From Pelotomaculum_C sp050950345 (GTDB lineage: Bacteria; Bacillota; Desulfotomaculia; Desulfotomaculales; Pelotomaculaceae): DNA of 64,000 bases. The stretch covers positions 682,001-746,000 of the forward strand of contig JBMNHK010000002.1 in the NCBI GenBank assembly GCA_050950345.1, given 5' to 3'. Below, in pieces: positions 1 through 7,935 of the stretch. The position numbers and the translations under genes were made by a program. The notes under the pieces were generated by a model, which made no database searches, had not been told where the DNA came from, and saw only the letters and a program-made list of their open reading frames with translations. Numbering within the stretch: the stretch's first letter is position 1; each line of letters begins with the position of its first letter.

Positions 1-1049
1 GTAACCAGGAAAACCTACGGCATTTTGTCGCCTTTGTAAGTTCGGTCTGTCAGCGGGAGAACCTTAAACACTTTAGTCGCAGCGGCTTGGCTCAGTTGAT
101 CGAATACGGCTCGCGATTGGCGGGCGACCAGAATAAACTTTCTACCCGTTTTAATGAGGTGGTGGAAATAATCAACGAGGCAGCCGCATTGGCAAAGGAT
201 TCCCAATATGTTGAGGGCTCTCATGTCCAGGAGGCCATAAAGGAAAGGATTTACCGTTACAACAAAATTGAGGAAAAGCTGCAGGAGCTGGCTATACAGG
301 GCACAATATTGATCAATACAGACGGAGTGGTTGTGGGGCAAGTGAATGGACTCACCGTAATTGACTCCGGCGGTTATGTTTTTGGACGGCCAATACGTAT
401 TACTGCCAGAACCTATATGGGCCGGGGCGGTGTGATAAATATTGAGCGGGAAACAAACATGAGTGGAAACATTCACGATAAAGGAGTGCTGACTCTGGGG
501 GGATACCTGGGCGGCAAATTTGCTCAGAACAAGCCACTGGGTGTTACAGCACAGATAACCTTTGAGCAGCTATATGAAGGAGTGGAGGGGGACAGTGCTT
601 CCAGTGCTGAACTATATGCTATCTTATCCAGCCTGGCGGATCTGCCTCTGAAACAGTCCCTGGCTGTTACCGGCTCCGTTAACCAATTCGGTGAAATCCA
701 GCCCATTGGCGGTGTTACGGAAAAAATTGAGGGCTTTTTTGACCTGTGCCGGGCTAGAGGTCTTACAGGCGATCAAGGGGTGATCATCCCGGTGCAAAAC
801 ATCGCTAACCTGATGCTCAAAGAAGAAGTAGTAGAAGCGGTCAAGAATAATTTGTTCCATGTGTATGCGATAAGAAATATCGAGGAGGGTATTGAGTTGT
901 TAACTGGTTTGCCGGCCGGGGAGCAAGGAGAAGACGGTCATTACCCGGAGCATACAGTTTTTTCCCTGGTGGAGAAAAAACTGCAGGGTGCTCATAAACG
1001 CATAGGCACTAATATCAGGCTTGGCAAAACAAATATACAGGAAAAATAG
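1..1049 (+). CDS. Lon-type (S16) ATP-dependent protease, C-terminal part
   Basis: The frame is open from the first bases, with codons in phase from base 3, so the 5' end lies outside the window. What remains is a helical lid-like segment followed by the Lon proteolytic domain. The catalytic Ser is in GDSAS (codon at 594), where Lon has GPSAG, and the catalytic Lys is in GGVTEK. This dyad is typical of family S16 peptidases, which unfold and degrade proteins using ATP. The missing N-terminal part should carry the AAA+ module. The long variable segment before the protease domain recalls LonB/LonC-like bacterial proteins rather than canonical LonA, but the subtype cannot be fixed from this fragment. 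The protein ends about 70 residues after the protease domain in a charged tail. Confidence 0.85.
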   Translation, partial: NQENLRHFVAFVSSVCQRENLKHFSRSGLAQLIEYGSRLAGDQNKLSTRFNEVVEIINEAAALAKDSQYVEGSHVQEAIKERIYRYNKIEEKLQELAIQGTILINTDGVVVGQVNGLTVIDSGGYVFGRPIRITARTYMGRGGVINIERETNMSGNIHDKGVLTLGGYLGGKFAQNKPLGVTAQITFEQLYEGVEGDSASSAELYAILSSLADLPLKQSLAVTGSVNQFGEIQPIGGVTEKIEGFFDLCRARGLTGDQGVIIPVQNIANLMLKEEVVEAVKNNLFHVYAIRNIEEGIELLTGLPAGEQGEDGHYPEHTVFSLVEKKLQGAHKRIGTNIRLGKTNIQEK

Positions 1050-1267
1050 TCAATGCCCTTATGGGCTTAATAAAATGGTGATGTCAGAGCACCATCACAA
1101 TCAGGATACTCCTCAACCCTGGCCATCAGGCAAATGGTGTCTGCATGGTGCCCGGGAACCATGTTGGTGTTGCTGGCAGCACTTTATTGTTCCAGGTCTT
1201 TTTTAGCTGGCGGCAATAACTTTTGATATGTTGTTAGCGAAACATATGCGGGGTGGTGACAACCCAG

Positions 1268-2398
1268 ATGCTTTACCCAGGACGCAAACTATTATTTGTA
1301 GCGGTTGCAGCTTTAATGATTAGTATTATGTTTGTAGGTGGTTGTCAACGGGTTAACGATTCATCCCCTGGCAAACAGGAGTCCATTAGCCCAGGGCAAT
1401 TGTTACCTGGCGTGGGAGCTGATATTATAGCTGACGTAGTGTCGCAAACCAGCCCTGCTGTGGTAAAAATTGCTACCCGGGTTGAAACAGGGTTAACCGA
1501 TCATCCCCTGTACAATGACCCGTTCTTTCGCCAATTTTTTGATCTCCCATTAAGTCAGAGAGAACCAGAAGGCCTTGGCTCAGGGTTTATCATGTCTTCG
1601 GACGGCTATATCCTGACCAATGAGCATGTTGTGAACGGGGCAGGGGAGATTTTTGTTACTGTAACGGGCTTTGACCAGGAATTACCGGCTGAGGTGGTGG
1701 GGGTTGACTACGACCTGGATCTCGCCCTTATTAAAATTGCAGCGGGCAAGGAGTTGCCGTTCTTGCCTTTAGGTGACTCGGAGCAGATCCGGGTTGGTAA
1801 CTGGGTTATTGCGATAGGCAACCCTTACGGGTTGGATCATACGGTTACTGCCGGCGTAATCAGTGCTAAAGGAAGGCCTGTCCAGGTTGGTGACCGGCAT
1901 TATGAAAACCTGATCCAGACAGACGCTTCTATAAATCCCGGCAACAGCGGCGGACCGCTTCTCAACCTGCAGGGTGAAGTGATAGGTATAAATACGGCTA
2001 TCAATGCTGAAGCCCAGGGTATCGGTTTTGCTATCCCAACCAGTACAGTTACACGGGTGCTTGAGGACTTAAAAAACAATGCCACAAACCTCCGTCCCTG
2101 GATCGGAGTGCAAGTCCGTTCGGTTGACAGTGACGTTGTCCGTTCACTTGGGCTTGAAAATGCTGAAGGGGCGCTTATTGTAGGTGTGATCAATAACAGC
2201 CCTGCGGCTAAGGCAGGTCTGCGCCAGGGGGATGTTATTGTTGAGTTCAATGGCCATAAAATAAATAATGCTGACGACCTGGTTGCCGCAATCAAAGCCT
2301 GCCAGGTTAATGCTGAAGTTAATGCCGTAGTGGTGCGTAACCGGCAACAGCATACCATAGGTATGATCATTGCTGAAAAGCCCAGAAACCTTAACTAA
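1268..2398 (+). CDS. htrA: HtrA/DegP-type serine protease with PDZ domain, probable lipoprotein
   Basis: Envelope quality-control protease of about 376 residues. ATG 1268 is preferred because GGGGTGG lies 11 nt upstream; the in-frame GTG at 1253 overlaps that Shine-Dalgarno. From 1268 the N-terminus is a basic-hydrophobic signal ending VGGC, with the lipobox Cys at about residue 26, so it is probably a membrane-anchored lipoprotein rather than the usual single-TM Firmicute HtrA. The trypsin-like triad is His in TNEHVV (about 120), Asp in DLALIKI (about 151) and Ser in GNSGGP (about 227). A single C-terminal PDZ domain follows, with the motif SPAAKAGLRQGDVI. It degrades or refolds misfolded secreted proteins. 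No dedicated regulator is seen. Confidence 0.92.
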   Translation: MLYPGRKLLFVAVAALMISIMFVGGCQRVNDSSPGKQESISPGQLLPGVGADIIADVVSQTSPAVVKIATRVETGLTDHPLYNDPFFRQFFDLPLSQREPEGLGSGFIMSSDGYILTNEHVVNGAGEIFVTVTGFDQELPAEVVGVDYDLDLALIKIAAGKELPFLPLGDSEQIRVGNWVIAIGNPYGLDHTVTAGVISAKGRPVQVGDRHYENLIQTDASINPGNSGGPLLNLQGEVIGINTAINAEAQGIGFAIPTSTVTRVLEDLKNNATNLRPWIGVQVRSVDSDVVRSLGLENAEGALIVGVINNSPAAKAGLRQGDVIVEFNGHKINNADDLVAAIKACQVNAEVNAVVVRNRQQHTIGMIIAEKPRNLN

Positions 2399-2425
2399 TT
2401 TTAATAAGTAACCAGGAGTGATTAG

Positions 2426-2962
2426 GTGATCAACTGGCCAAGGATTTATTCCCTTCTGGAAGATGTAACACCCTTAGCAGGGGATTGCGGTAAACTCTGT
2501 GGTTCCGTCTGTTGTTCAGAATGGGAGCAGGGGGTAGGGATGTACCTGTTGCCGGGTGAAGAGTGTATGTTCACTAAACAAGAGAGTTGGTTGACCTGGC
2601 AGGAGCACTCTACAGAGGAATATGAATTTTGCCCAAGCTGGACGGGTAAGGTTTATTTTATTATCTGCAATGGTGCATGTCCAAGAGATAAAAGACCTTT
2701 TGCCTGCCGGACTTTTCCTGTGGTTCCATATCTGAACCCTGCCGGAGGCCTGGAAATGAGGTTTGATCAAGCAGCCGCGCTGCTTTGTCCCCTGGTTAAG
2801 TCAGGAGATCTTGGTCTATTAGAGCGTCGCTTTCTGGCTCGTGCCAGGTTAGCCTGGGAGGAGCTATTAATGGAGCCTTTAATCAAAGATGATGTGGAAT
2901 GGGAGTCACGGCGGCTTGACCGGGAGCAGGAAGAACCGTGGAAAAAGATACTTAAATTATAA
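2426..2962 (+). CDS. YkgJ-like cysteine-cluster protein
   Basis: A 178-residue soluble protein starting at GTG 2426 behind AGGAGTG. It has an N-terminal Cys cluster (CGKLCGSVCC, about residues 21-30) and a second group, CNGACPRDKRPFACRTFP (about 82-99). A later lone Cys (about 121) completes the pattern. This arrangement is typical of the YkgJ/UPF0153 family, thought to chelate Zn or an Fe-S cluster. The biochemical role is not established. It follows htrA by 27 nt and may be cotranscribed with it. The C-terminal 50 residues are charged and helical. Confidence 0.7.
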   Translation: MINWPRIYSLLEDVTPLAGDCGKLCGSVCCSEWEQGVGMYLLPGEECMFTKQESWLTWQEHSTEEYEFCPSWTGKVYFIICNGACPRDKRPFACRTFPVVPYLNPAGGLEMRFDQAAALLCPLVKSGDLGLLERRFLARARLAWEELLMEPLIKDDVEWESRRLDREQEEPWKKILKL

Positions 2963-3224
2963 ATACCTGAAGCAAAGTATAATTTGGTGCTGTGCATCCT
3001 ATTATCCGACCAGGCGGTTAAGCAAGCGGAAAAAAAATTTGATCACGGATATAATGAAGGAAAAGAAAGCAAAGATATTGGCCCAAAAAGATTGTCTTTG
3101 TTTAGCGACTGAGTAATCCAAGATACAACCCCCCGTCAATGAGCTTATTGCTATGCTGGATATTCCAAGTAGCTTTATTTTGTATCATATGTTGCAAAAT
3201 GCAGTTCAGTTACATTTATAATAA

Positions 3225-3263
3225 AAATGCAAGCATGTAGCATGTAGTTAGTTGCTTGCATTT
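3225..3263 (+). terminator. Hairpin just upstream of intron fragment
   Basis: Perfect 11-bp inverted repeat AAATGCAAGCA (3225-3235) and TGCTTGCATTT (3253-3263) around a 17-nt loop that contains GCATGTAG twice in tandem. The descending arm ends in TTT followed by ATTAATG. It resembles an intrinsic terminator and sits 7 nt before the intron fragment at 3271, the placement expected for a group IIC insertion target. Confidence 0.5.
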
Positions 3264-3270
3264 ATTAATG

Positions 3271-3317
3271 GTGCGCCCGCATGGGCGCAGTCTAACGGGT
3301 GAAAGTCCCGGGTGCGG
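3271..3317 (+). mobile_element. 5' fragment of a group IIC intron (copy 1)
   Basis: The segment starts GTGCGCCCG and continues CATGGGCGCAGTCTAACGG, then GTGAAAGTCCCG. It matches the recalled 5' end and early domain I of bacterial group IIC introns such as the Oceanobacillus iheyensis O.i.I1 intron. Only about 47 nt is recognisable. No reverse-transcriptase gene, domain V or 3' end follows. A second copy, different at about five positions and one indel, lies at 6560. Confidence 0.65.
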
Positions 3318-3467
3318 AAAGGTTCGTTTTCCGTCAGCGGCCTTGGCGATCCATTTAATCCCCCGTTATTGATAATAATGTCAAGGATATGGAACAAACA
3401 CCGATTACTTTCTGATTTATTAGTGAGGGGTGTTATGATTTGTGTGAAAACGAGATGATTAACCTGT

Positions 3468-3490
3468 TGCCGGCATAAGCAGGCATTTTT
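3468..3490 (+). terminator. Terminator-like hairpin upstream of ABC operon
   Basis: TGCCGGC (3468-3474) can pair with GCAGGCA with one internal mismatch around an ATAA loop, followed by a run of five T. It would insulate the ABC operon from upstream transcription. The stem is short, so confidence is modest. Confidence 0.35.
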
Positions 3491-3562
3491 CCCTCCATAG
3501 CAATGATGTCGATTCTTTGTTGCTATTGACTATAATAGGACGGATTTTATTCAAATTATCAA

Positions 3563-3590
3563 TTGACAGGTGTATATGTAGTTATATAGG
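3563..3590 (+). promoter_or_regulatory. Candidate sigma-A promoter for the ABC operon
   Basis: A perfect -35 TTGACA (3563-3568) is followed after 16 nt by TATAGG (3585-3590). A better -10 sequence, TATAAT (3593-3598), is 24 nt away, too far for a normal promoter. The region is AT-rich and about 100 nt before the start codon. Confidence 0.35.
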
Positions 3591-3693
3591 ATTATAATGA
3601 TATGAGCGTCACATTTTGAAAGCTTCCACCGTGCCCTGTTGGCCGGCGGGGTTCGTTCGTGGCGCCGGTAATAAAACAGGGAGGAGAATGTTA

Positions 3694-4686
3694 GTGAAAA
3701 GAGTAGTTTTCATGGTATTGGCGGTACTTCTGGTTCTGAGCGCCGCCGGATGCGGCGGCAATAAACAGCAACCGTCGCAACAGCAGCAGACAGATAAGGT
3801 CAATTTGGGTGTCATTCAAATCCTGGAGCATCCTGCCCTGGACGCTGCCCGCAATGGTTTTCTTGATGTTTTTGCGGAAAACGGCTATAAAGATGGCGAA
3901 AAGCTTGTGTTAGACTACCAGAATGCGCAGGGGCAGCAAGACAACCTGCAAACCATTGCCAATAAGTTTGCCCAGGACAAGAAAACCCTGATCCTGGCGA
4001 TTGCGACTCCTTCAGCTCAGGTTATGGCTGACAAGACGAGTGAAATTCCTATCCTGATCACTGCTGTAACCGATCCGGTGGAGGCGAAGCTCGTTAAGAG
4101 CATGGACAAGCCGGATACCAATGTTACGGGCACCACCGATATGAACCCCATCAAAGAACAGTTACAGCTGATCAAGGATATTGTCCCTACAGTTAAAACA
4201 GTAGGTGTTATTTATAACTCCAGTGAGGTTAATTCCCAGGTGCAGGCAAAGGCCTGCAAGGATATTGCCCCCGAGCTGGGCCTTGAAATTGTGGAAGCTC
4301 CGATCACTGCCAGCAATGAAGTTATGCAGGGCGCCCAGTCTCTGGTAGGCCGTTGTGACGCCATCTACGTCCCAACCGACAATATGGTCGTGGCCGCCAT
4401 TTCCAGTGTTGTTAAAGTGGGCGAAAGCAACAAGCTGCCTGTCTTTGGCGCTGAGGCAAACACTGTTAAGGGTGGCGCCATCGGTACCTACGGTATCGAC
4501 TACTACAAGCTTGGCCGCCAGACCGGTGAAATGGCCTTGCGTATCTTAAAGGGCGAGAAGCCGCAAGATATGGCCATTGAAAGCCAGAAGGAACTTACCC
4601 TTACTCTTAATCCCGCTGCTGCCGAACGCATGGGAGTAACGCTTCCTGAAGAATTAAAAGCCAAGGCTGAGCTGGTTGAAGAGTAA
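3694..4686 (+). CDS. ABC transporter substrate-binding lipoprotein (PF04392 type)
   Basis: Extracytoplasmic solute receptor of about 330 residues. GTG 3694 is preferred because GGAGG (3680-3684) lies 9 nt upstream; the in-frame ATG 3688 is too close, and longer starts lack a ribosome site and would bury the signal peptide. The signal ends LSAAGC, a clear lipobox with Cys at about residue 20, followed by a Gln/Ser-rich linker. The mature part has the two-lobed periplasmic-binding fold of the ABC_sub_bind family (motifs LGVIQILEHPALD and PVFGAEANTVKGGAIGTYGIDY). Related Firmicute systems (TrpXYZ) are linked to tryptophan or other aromatic amino acids, but no T-box precedes this operon, so the substrate stays open. 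Confidence 0.85.
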   Translation: MKRVVFMVLAVLLVLSAAGCGGNKQQPSQQQQTDKVNLGVIQILEHPALDAARNGFLDVFAENGYKDGEKLVLDYQNAQGQQDNLQTIANKFAQDKKTLILAIATPSAQVMADKTSEIPILITAVTDPVEAKLVKSMDKPDTNVTGTTDMNPIKEQLQLIKDIVPTVKTVGVIYNSSEVNSQVQAKACKDIAPELGLEIVEAPITASNEVMQGAQSLVGRCDAIYVPTDNMVVAAISSVVKVGESNKLPVFGAEANTVKGGAIGTYGIDYYKLGRQTGEMALRILKGEKPQDMAIESQKELTLTLNPAAAERMGVTLPEELKAKAELVEE

Positions 4687-4723
4687 AAATGATCTTTTAA
4701 TAATACAGCAAAGGTGATAAACA

Positions 4724-5626
4724 TTGTCGTTGCATATTTGGGCGGGTGCCCTGGAGCAAGGCTTGCTCTGGGGCGCCATGATCCTGGGGGTCTACCTGAC
4801 CTTCCGGATCCTGAACTTTCCGGACCTTACGGTGGACGGATCATTTACCCTGGGAGCTGCAGTAGCTACGCGCCTGATCCTTAACGGTTATGACCCCTGG
4901 CTTGCTACCCTGGTGGCTGTGCTGGCCGGAGCAGTTGCCGGGCTGGTGACAGGACTGCTCCACACGAAACTGAAAATTGACCCGCTTCTTTCCGGTATTC
5001 TAGCCATGATTGCTCTTTATTCAGTCAACCTGCGAATTATGGGTACGGCAAACCTGTCTTTGCTGCGCGTTGATACTATTTTTACCTCCGTAAGCAGTAT
5101 CACCGGCCAAAGCTCCGCCCCCCTTGTGCTGGGCGGCGCGGTTTCCCTGCTTGTAATCACCGGCCTCTACTTTTTTCTGCAAACAGAAGTTGGTCTGGGG
5201 GTACGGGCTACCGGAGACAATCCCCAGATGATCCGCAGTCTTGGTGTAAATACGGATAACACCAAGCTAATCGGGCTCTCTTTAAGCAATGCTCTTGTTG
5301 CCGTTTCGGGTAGTATGATAGGACAATACCAGAGCTTTGCCGATGTGGGTATGGGTATCGGGATGATCGTTGTAGGCCTGGCCTCAGTAATCATTGGAGA
5401 GGTTCTGGTTCGTGCTTCGACTATTATCCGGGCGCTTGTGGCAGCGCTGGTGGGCTCAATCATCTACCGCGTCGTTATTGCCGGAGTGCTGCAACTGGGT
5501 ATGCCGCCTACGGATTTAAAACTGCTCACGGCTGCTATAGTGACTGTTGCCCTGGCTTTCCCTGTTTTCCGTTCACGTTTCCGCAAACCTCAGCTTTCCC
5601 GGGAAAGGAGTGGGCAGGGTGCTTGA
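4724..5626 (+). CDS. ABC transporter permease of amino-acid/TrpY type
   Basis: Integral membrane permease of 300 residues starting at TTG 4724 behind AAAGGTGAT. About eight to nine hydrophobic segments are visible. The sequence belongs to the branched-chain amino acid-like permease group that pairs with PF04392 binding proteins (for example FPDLTVDGSFTLGAA near the N-terminus and DLKLLTAAIVTVALAFP at the C-terminus). It lies 37 nt after the binding-protein gene and overlaps the ATPase gene by 8 nt, which indicates one transcript and one complex. Confidence 0.85.
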   Translation: MSLHIWAGALEQGLLWGAMILGVYLTFRILNFPDLTVDGSFTLGAAVATRLILNGYDPWLATLVAVLAGAVAGLVTGLLHTKLKIDPLLSGILAMIALYSVNLRIMGTANLSLLRVDTIFTSVSSITGQSSAPLVLGGAVSLLVITGLYFFLQTEVGLGVRATGDNPQMIRSLGVNTDNTKLIGLSLSNALVAVSGSMIGQYQSFADVGMGIGMIVVGLASVIIGEVLVRASTIIRALVAALVGSIIYRVVIAGVLQLGMPPTDLKLLTAAIVTVALAFPVFRSRFRKPQLSRERSGQGA

Positions 5627-6416
5627 AATCAAAAAAATTACCAAGGTCTTTAATCCAGGTGATGTCAATGAAAAAATTGCCCTGCGGGACCTTTCCCTGC
5701 ACCTTGCGCCCGGTGAAGTCGTAGCGGTAATCGGCAGCAACGGTGCCGGCAAGACGACCTTGCTAAACGCTATAGCCGGTGTATTTCAGATCGATGAAGG
5801 ACAAATACTGATTGAAGGGCAAGAGGTCAGCCGTAAGCCCGAGCATACCCGGGCGGCGTATATCGGGCGTGTTTTTCAGGACCCCAACCTGGGTACGGCG
5901 GCCACAATGACCATCGAGGAAAACCTGGTGATGGCCCTGAACCGCGCTCAGCCGTTGCGTTTACGCCGGGGAACCAGTAAAAGCAAGCGTGAACTGTTCC
6001 GCGAGCGTCTTGAGCCACTAGGCCTGGGGCTGGAGAACAGGTTGACTTCCAAGGTCGGCTTACTATCCGGAGGACAGCGTCAGGCGCTGACAGTCTTGAT
6101 GGCGACAATCGCCAGGCCAAAGGTTCTGCTCCTTGACGAGCATACAGCAGCCCTCGATCCCAAGACAGCAGCCGTAGTCCTGGAGTTGACCGACAAGATC
6201 ATCGCCGAAGGGCATTTGACGACTCTCATGGTCACACACAATATGGAACAGGCGCTAACTGTGGGCACACGTACGATCATGATGCACGAAGGCCAAATTG
6301 TTCTCGATATCCGCGGTCCGGAAAGAGCAAGTTTGGAGATTACCGACCTGCTTAAAATGTTCGAGAAGGCCAGCGGCAAAGCTTTGAATACTGACCGGTT
6401 GCTCCTGGCCCAGTAA
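5619..6416 (+). CDS. ABC transporter ATP-binding protein
   Basis: ATPase of about 265 residues that energises the importer. GTG 5619 is chosen because AAAGGAG ends 8 nt upstream and the protein then begins MLEIKKITKVFNPG, as in relatives. Walker A is GSNGAGKTT, the ABC signature is LSGGQRQAL, Walker B is VLLLDEHTAALDP and the switch His is in VTHNME. The usual Pro of the D-loop region (DEPT) is replaced, reading DEHT, a common variant in this subfamily. It overlaps the permease gene by 8 nt. Confidence 0.9.
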   Translation: MLEIKKITKVFNPGDVNEKIALRDLSLHLAPGEVVAVIGSNGAGKTTLLNAIAGVFQIDEGQILIEGQEVSRKPEHTRAAYIGRVFQDPNLGTAATMTIEENLVMALNRAQPLRLRRGTSKSKRELFRERLEPLGLGLENRLTSKVGLLSGGQRQALTVLMATIARPKVLLLDEHTAALDPKTAAVVLELTDKIIAEGHLTTLMVTHNMEQALTVGTRTIMMHEGQIVLDIRGPERASLEITDLLKMFEKASGKALNTDRLLLAQ

Positions 6417-6525
6417 AATCGATGGGCTAAAGTTCCAATACCGGATCTCTGGTAGGGGAATATACCAACAACAAGAAAAAGTTTGGAACCCAACTTGTTT
6501 AAGCGGGATCCATTGAAGTAGATGA

Positions 6526-6555
6526 ACAAGCCGGCGTAAAATAACGCCGGCTTGT
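6526..6555 (+). terminator. Strong hairpin after ABC operon
   Basis: Perfect 12-bp inverted repeat ACAAGCCGGCGT (6526-6537) and ACGCCGGCTTGT (6544-6555) with a 6-nt AT loop. A T-run is missing; the sequence runs TATTA and then straight into a group IIC intron fragment at 6560. The intron may have replaced the original U-tract. Confidence 0.65.
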
Positions 6556-6559
6556 ATTA

Positions 6560-6607
6560 GTGCGCCCGGCATGAGCGCAGTCTAACGGATGAAAATCCCG
6601 GGTGCGG
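6560..6607 (+). mobile_element. 5' fragment of a group IIC intron (copy 2)
   Basis: The segment reads GTGCGCCCGGCATGAGCGCA, then GTCTAACGGATG and AAAATCCCGGGTGCGG, aligning along its full length with copy 1 at 3271. It begins 4 nt after a 12-bp hairpin. As in copy 1, similarity stops after about 48 nt and no intron-encoded protein or 3' end is present. It lies between the ABC operon and the converging minus-strand gene. Confidence 0.65.
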
Positions 6608-6629
6608 GTTGATAGTATTTTATATAGTG

Positions 6630-7208
6630 CTAATCCTGTTTAGCCGGCAGATAGCGCTTAAGTAATTCCTTTTTGGTCATCACGATATATTTCGGTGACA
6701 GCGCTTCCCTGTATGAGCCAAGCCCTTTGAAGCCCCCTGGATGGTAAAGACCAAGCAACCATCGTTCATACCATTTGCTCAAGAGACGCAAAGACCCTCT
6801 GGGTAAATCGTAGGAGGTAAACCCCAGGTGCTCCGTACCCCTGTGCAGCAGTGTTATAGCCATGAGTATGTTGACTTGTTGCCAATGTTTTTCCTGGTTA
6901 AGCATTTGAGCCAGGTAAGGCAGATCCTGGCGGGCTTCCCGCAGGACAATCAGCGCTGCCCGTTCAACACTGGTTTTTTGCCCTATCGTACGCAGCAAAT
7001 ATTCATTATTGATGTGGAGTTCAATATATGTATCGCCTGCCCTAAGGATGCTGCCGTCCGGCATAAGCCAGTCTTTGCCCCGGTACTTTCTCATGGCGAT
7101 CCTTAACAGAGAGCCTTGGCCGGGCCTCAAATCTGTAATCCTGCTTAACTTTCGAATAATCCAATCAAGCTTGCTCCAGGTTTGGCGCAGTAACGAGTTG
7201 ATCATCAT
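6630..7208 (-). CDS. YkoP-like protein linked to a polysaccharide deacetylase
   Basis: A 192-residue protein without signal peptide or membrane segment. It resembles the YkoP-like domain found beside or fused to polysaccharide deacetylases in Firmicutes (recognised by pattern: WIIRKLSRITDLRPGQGSLLRI near the N-terminus, then GDTYIELHINNEYLL). It has no clear catalytic motif. Its start codon overlaps the deacetylase stop by 4 nt (7205-7208), so the two are translationally coupled. The deacetylase is upstream on the minus strand. Function is unknown; a role in lipid or glycan modification is only suggested by context. Confidence 0.6.
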   Translation of the reverse strand: MMINSLLRQTWSKLDWIIRKLSRITDLRPGQGSLLRIAMRKYRGKDWLMPDGSILRAGDTYIELHINNEYLLRTIGQKTSVERAALIVLREARQDLPYLAQMLNQEKHWQQVNILMAITLLHRGTEHLGFTSYDLPRGSLRLLSKWYERWLLGLYHPGGFKGLGSYREALSPKYIVMTKKELLKRYLPAKQD

Positions 7209-7921
7209 CTGCTTTCTTTGATTATGTCCTTTAAGGGGACGATCTTCAATCCTTTCCGTTGTATTCCCTCCATGATTCCAGGCAATGCGGCAATAACCTG
7301 TGCCGGGGCGCCTCTGGTTGCTCCGGCAGTTTTATCGCTATCGTGCAAGATCAGGATCGATCCGTCCCGGACTCGCTTTAATACGAGTTCAGTGATGCTT
7401 TGGGGTGAGCATTTTCTTGTCCAGTCCCAACTCATGAAGGTCCATAGTACAACTCTGGCACCCTTAAAGCGATAATATAGGACGGAAAAAAGGTTGAAAA
7501 GCCCCCAGTTGGGGCGGTAATAGCGGGCCTGTTGTCCGGTTAGCGCTTCAATAGCGCGGTCGGTGTCATCAATGTCTTTGGCTGTCGCTACCGGTCCTAA
7601 CAACCATACAGGCTTGTGATAGTAGCCATGGTTGCCGATTTCGTGTCCTGCCCGAACTATTTGCCGCAGTATTTCCGGGTTAGCTTGTGCCTTCGAGCCT
7701 ACCACAAAGAAGCAGGCTTTGACTTTGAATCTTTCAAGTATATTCAAGATCTGAGGTGTATATTCAGGATCCGGGCCGTCATCAAATGTAAGGGCAACCC
7801 TGTTGCCGCCTTTGGGGATACGGGACATAGCGCCAATGTGCAACATGCGGATCATTAAAGTTGGTACAACGGTATAAGCAAGAAGCAAGAGCAATAATAT
7901 TTGCCAGATAGAAGTGTTCAC
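7205..7921 (-). CDS. Polysaccharide deacetylase (NodB domain)
   Basis: Carbohydrate esterase family 4 protein of 238 residues, GTG start with AAAGGGG upstream on the minus strand. A single hydrophobic N-terminal helix (IWQILLLLLLAYTVV) anchors it, with the NodB domain outside. Motif 1 is TFDDGPD (general base Asp and metal Asp) and motif 2 is GNHGYYH (metal His pair). A later RPNWG/LHD stretch fits motifs 3 to 5. It likely removes N-acetyl groups from a cell-wall glycan. It starts the segment coupled to the YkoP-like gene and sits 14 nt behind the MFS gene, so all three may be one operon. Confidence 0.88.
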   Translation of the reverse strand: MNTSIWQILLLLLLAYTVVPTLMIRMLHIGAMSRIPKGGNRVALTFDDGPDPEYTPQILNILERFKVKACFFVVGSKAQANPEILRQIVRAGHEIGNHGYYHKPVWLLGPVATAKDIDDTDRAIEALTGQQARYYRPNWGLFNLFSVLYYRFKGARVVLWTFMSWDWTRKCSPQSITELVLKRVRDGSILILHDSDKTAGATRGAPAQVIAALPGIMEGIQRKGLKIVPLKDIIKESR

Positions 7922-7935
7922 TGTCCATACCCCTT

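Larger units (their letters stand above)
2963..3693. other. Gene-poor intergenic region with decayed coding traces
   Basis: No gene of normal size is visible in these 731 bases. Two short coding-like stretches occur on the plus strand: a GTG-started frame of about 43 codons near 2986-3114, and an open stretch at 3117-3221 of 34 codons with no start of its own. Neither has a good ribosome site and neither was recognised. They may be remnants of a lost gene. The rest holds a hairpin, a group IIC intron fragment, a terminator-like hairpin and a candidate promoter, listed separately. Confidence 0.4.

Noticed and set aside
1074..1098. Inverted repeat ATGGTG/CACCAT as terminator
   Set aside because: Only six pairs and no T-run.
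1021..1206. 61-codon plus-strand frame after the Lon-type gene
   Set aside because: It overlaps the end of the Lon gene, has no ribosome site and a Cys/Trp-rich composition unlike real proteins.
3593..3598. TATAAT as the -10 partner of TTGACA 3563
   Set aside because: Spacer of 24 nt is too long; TATAGG at 16 nt was kept as a weak alternative.
3271..3693. T-box leader for the aromatic amino acid-type importer
   Set aside because: No GGTGGTACC-type T-box core, antiterminator or stem I was found; the intron fragment explains the hairpin-rich part.
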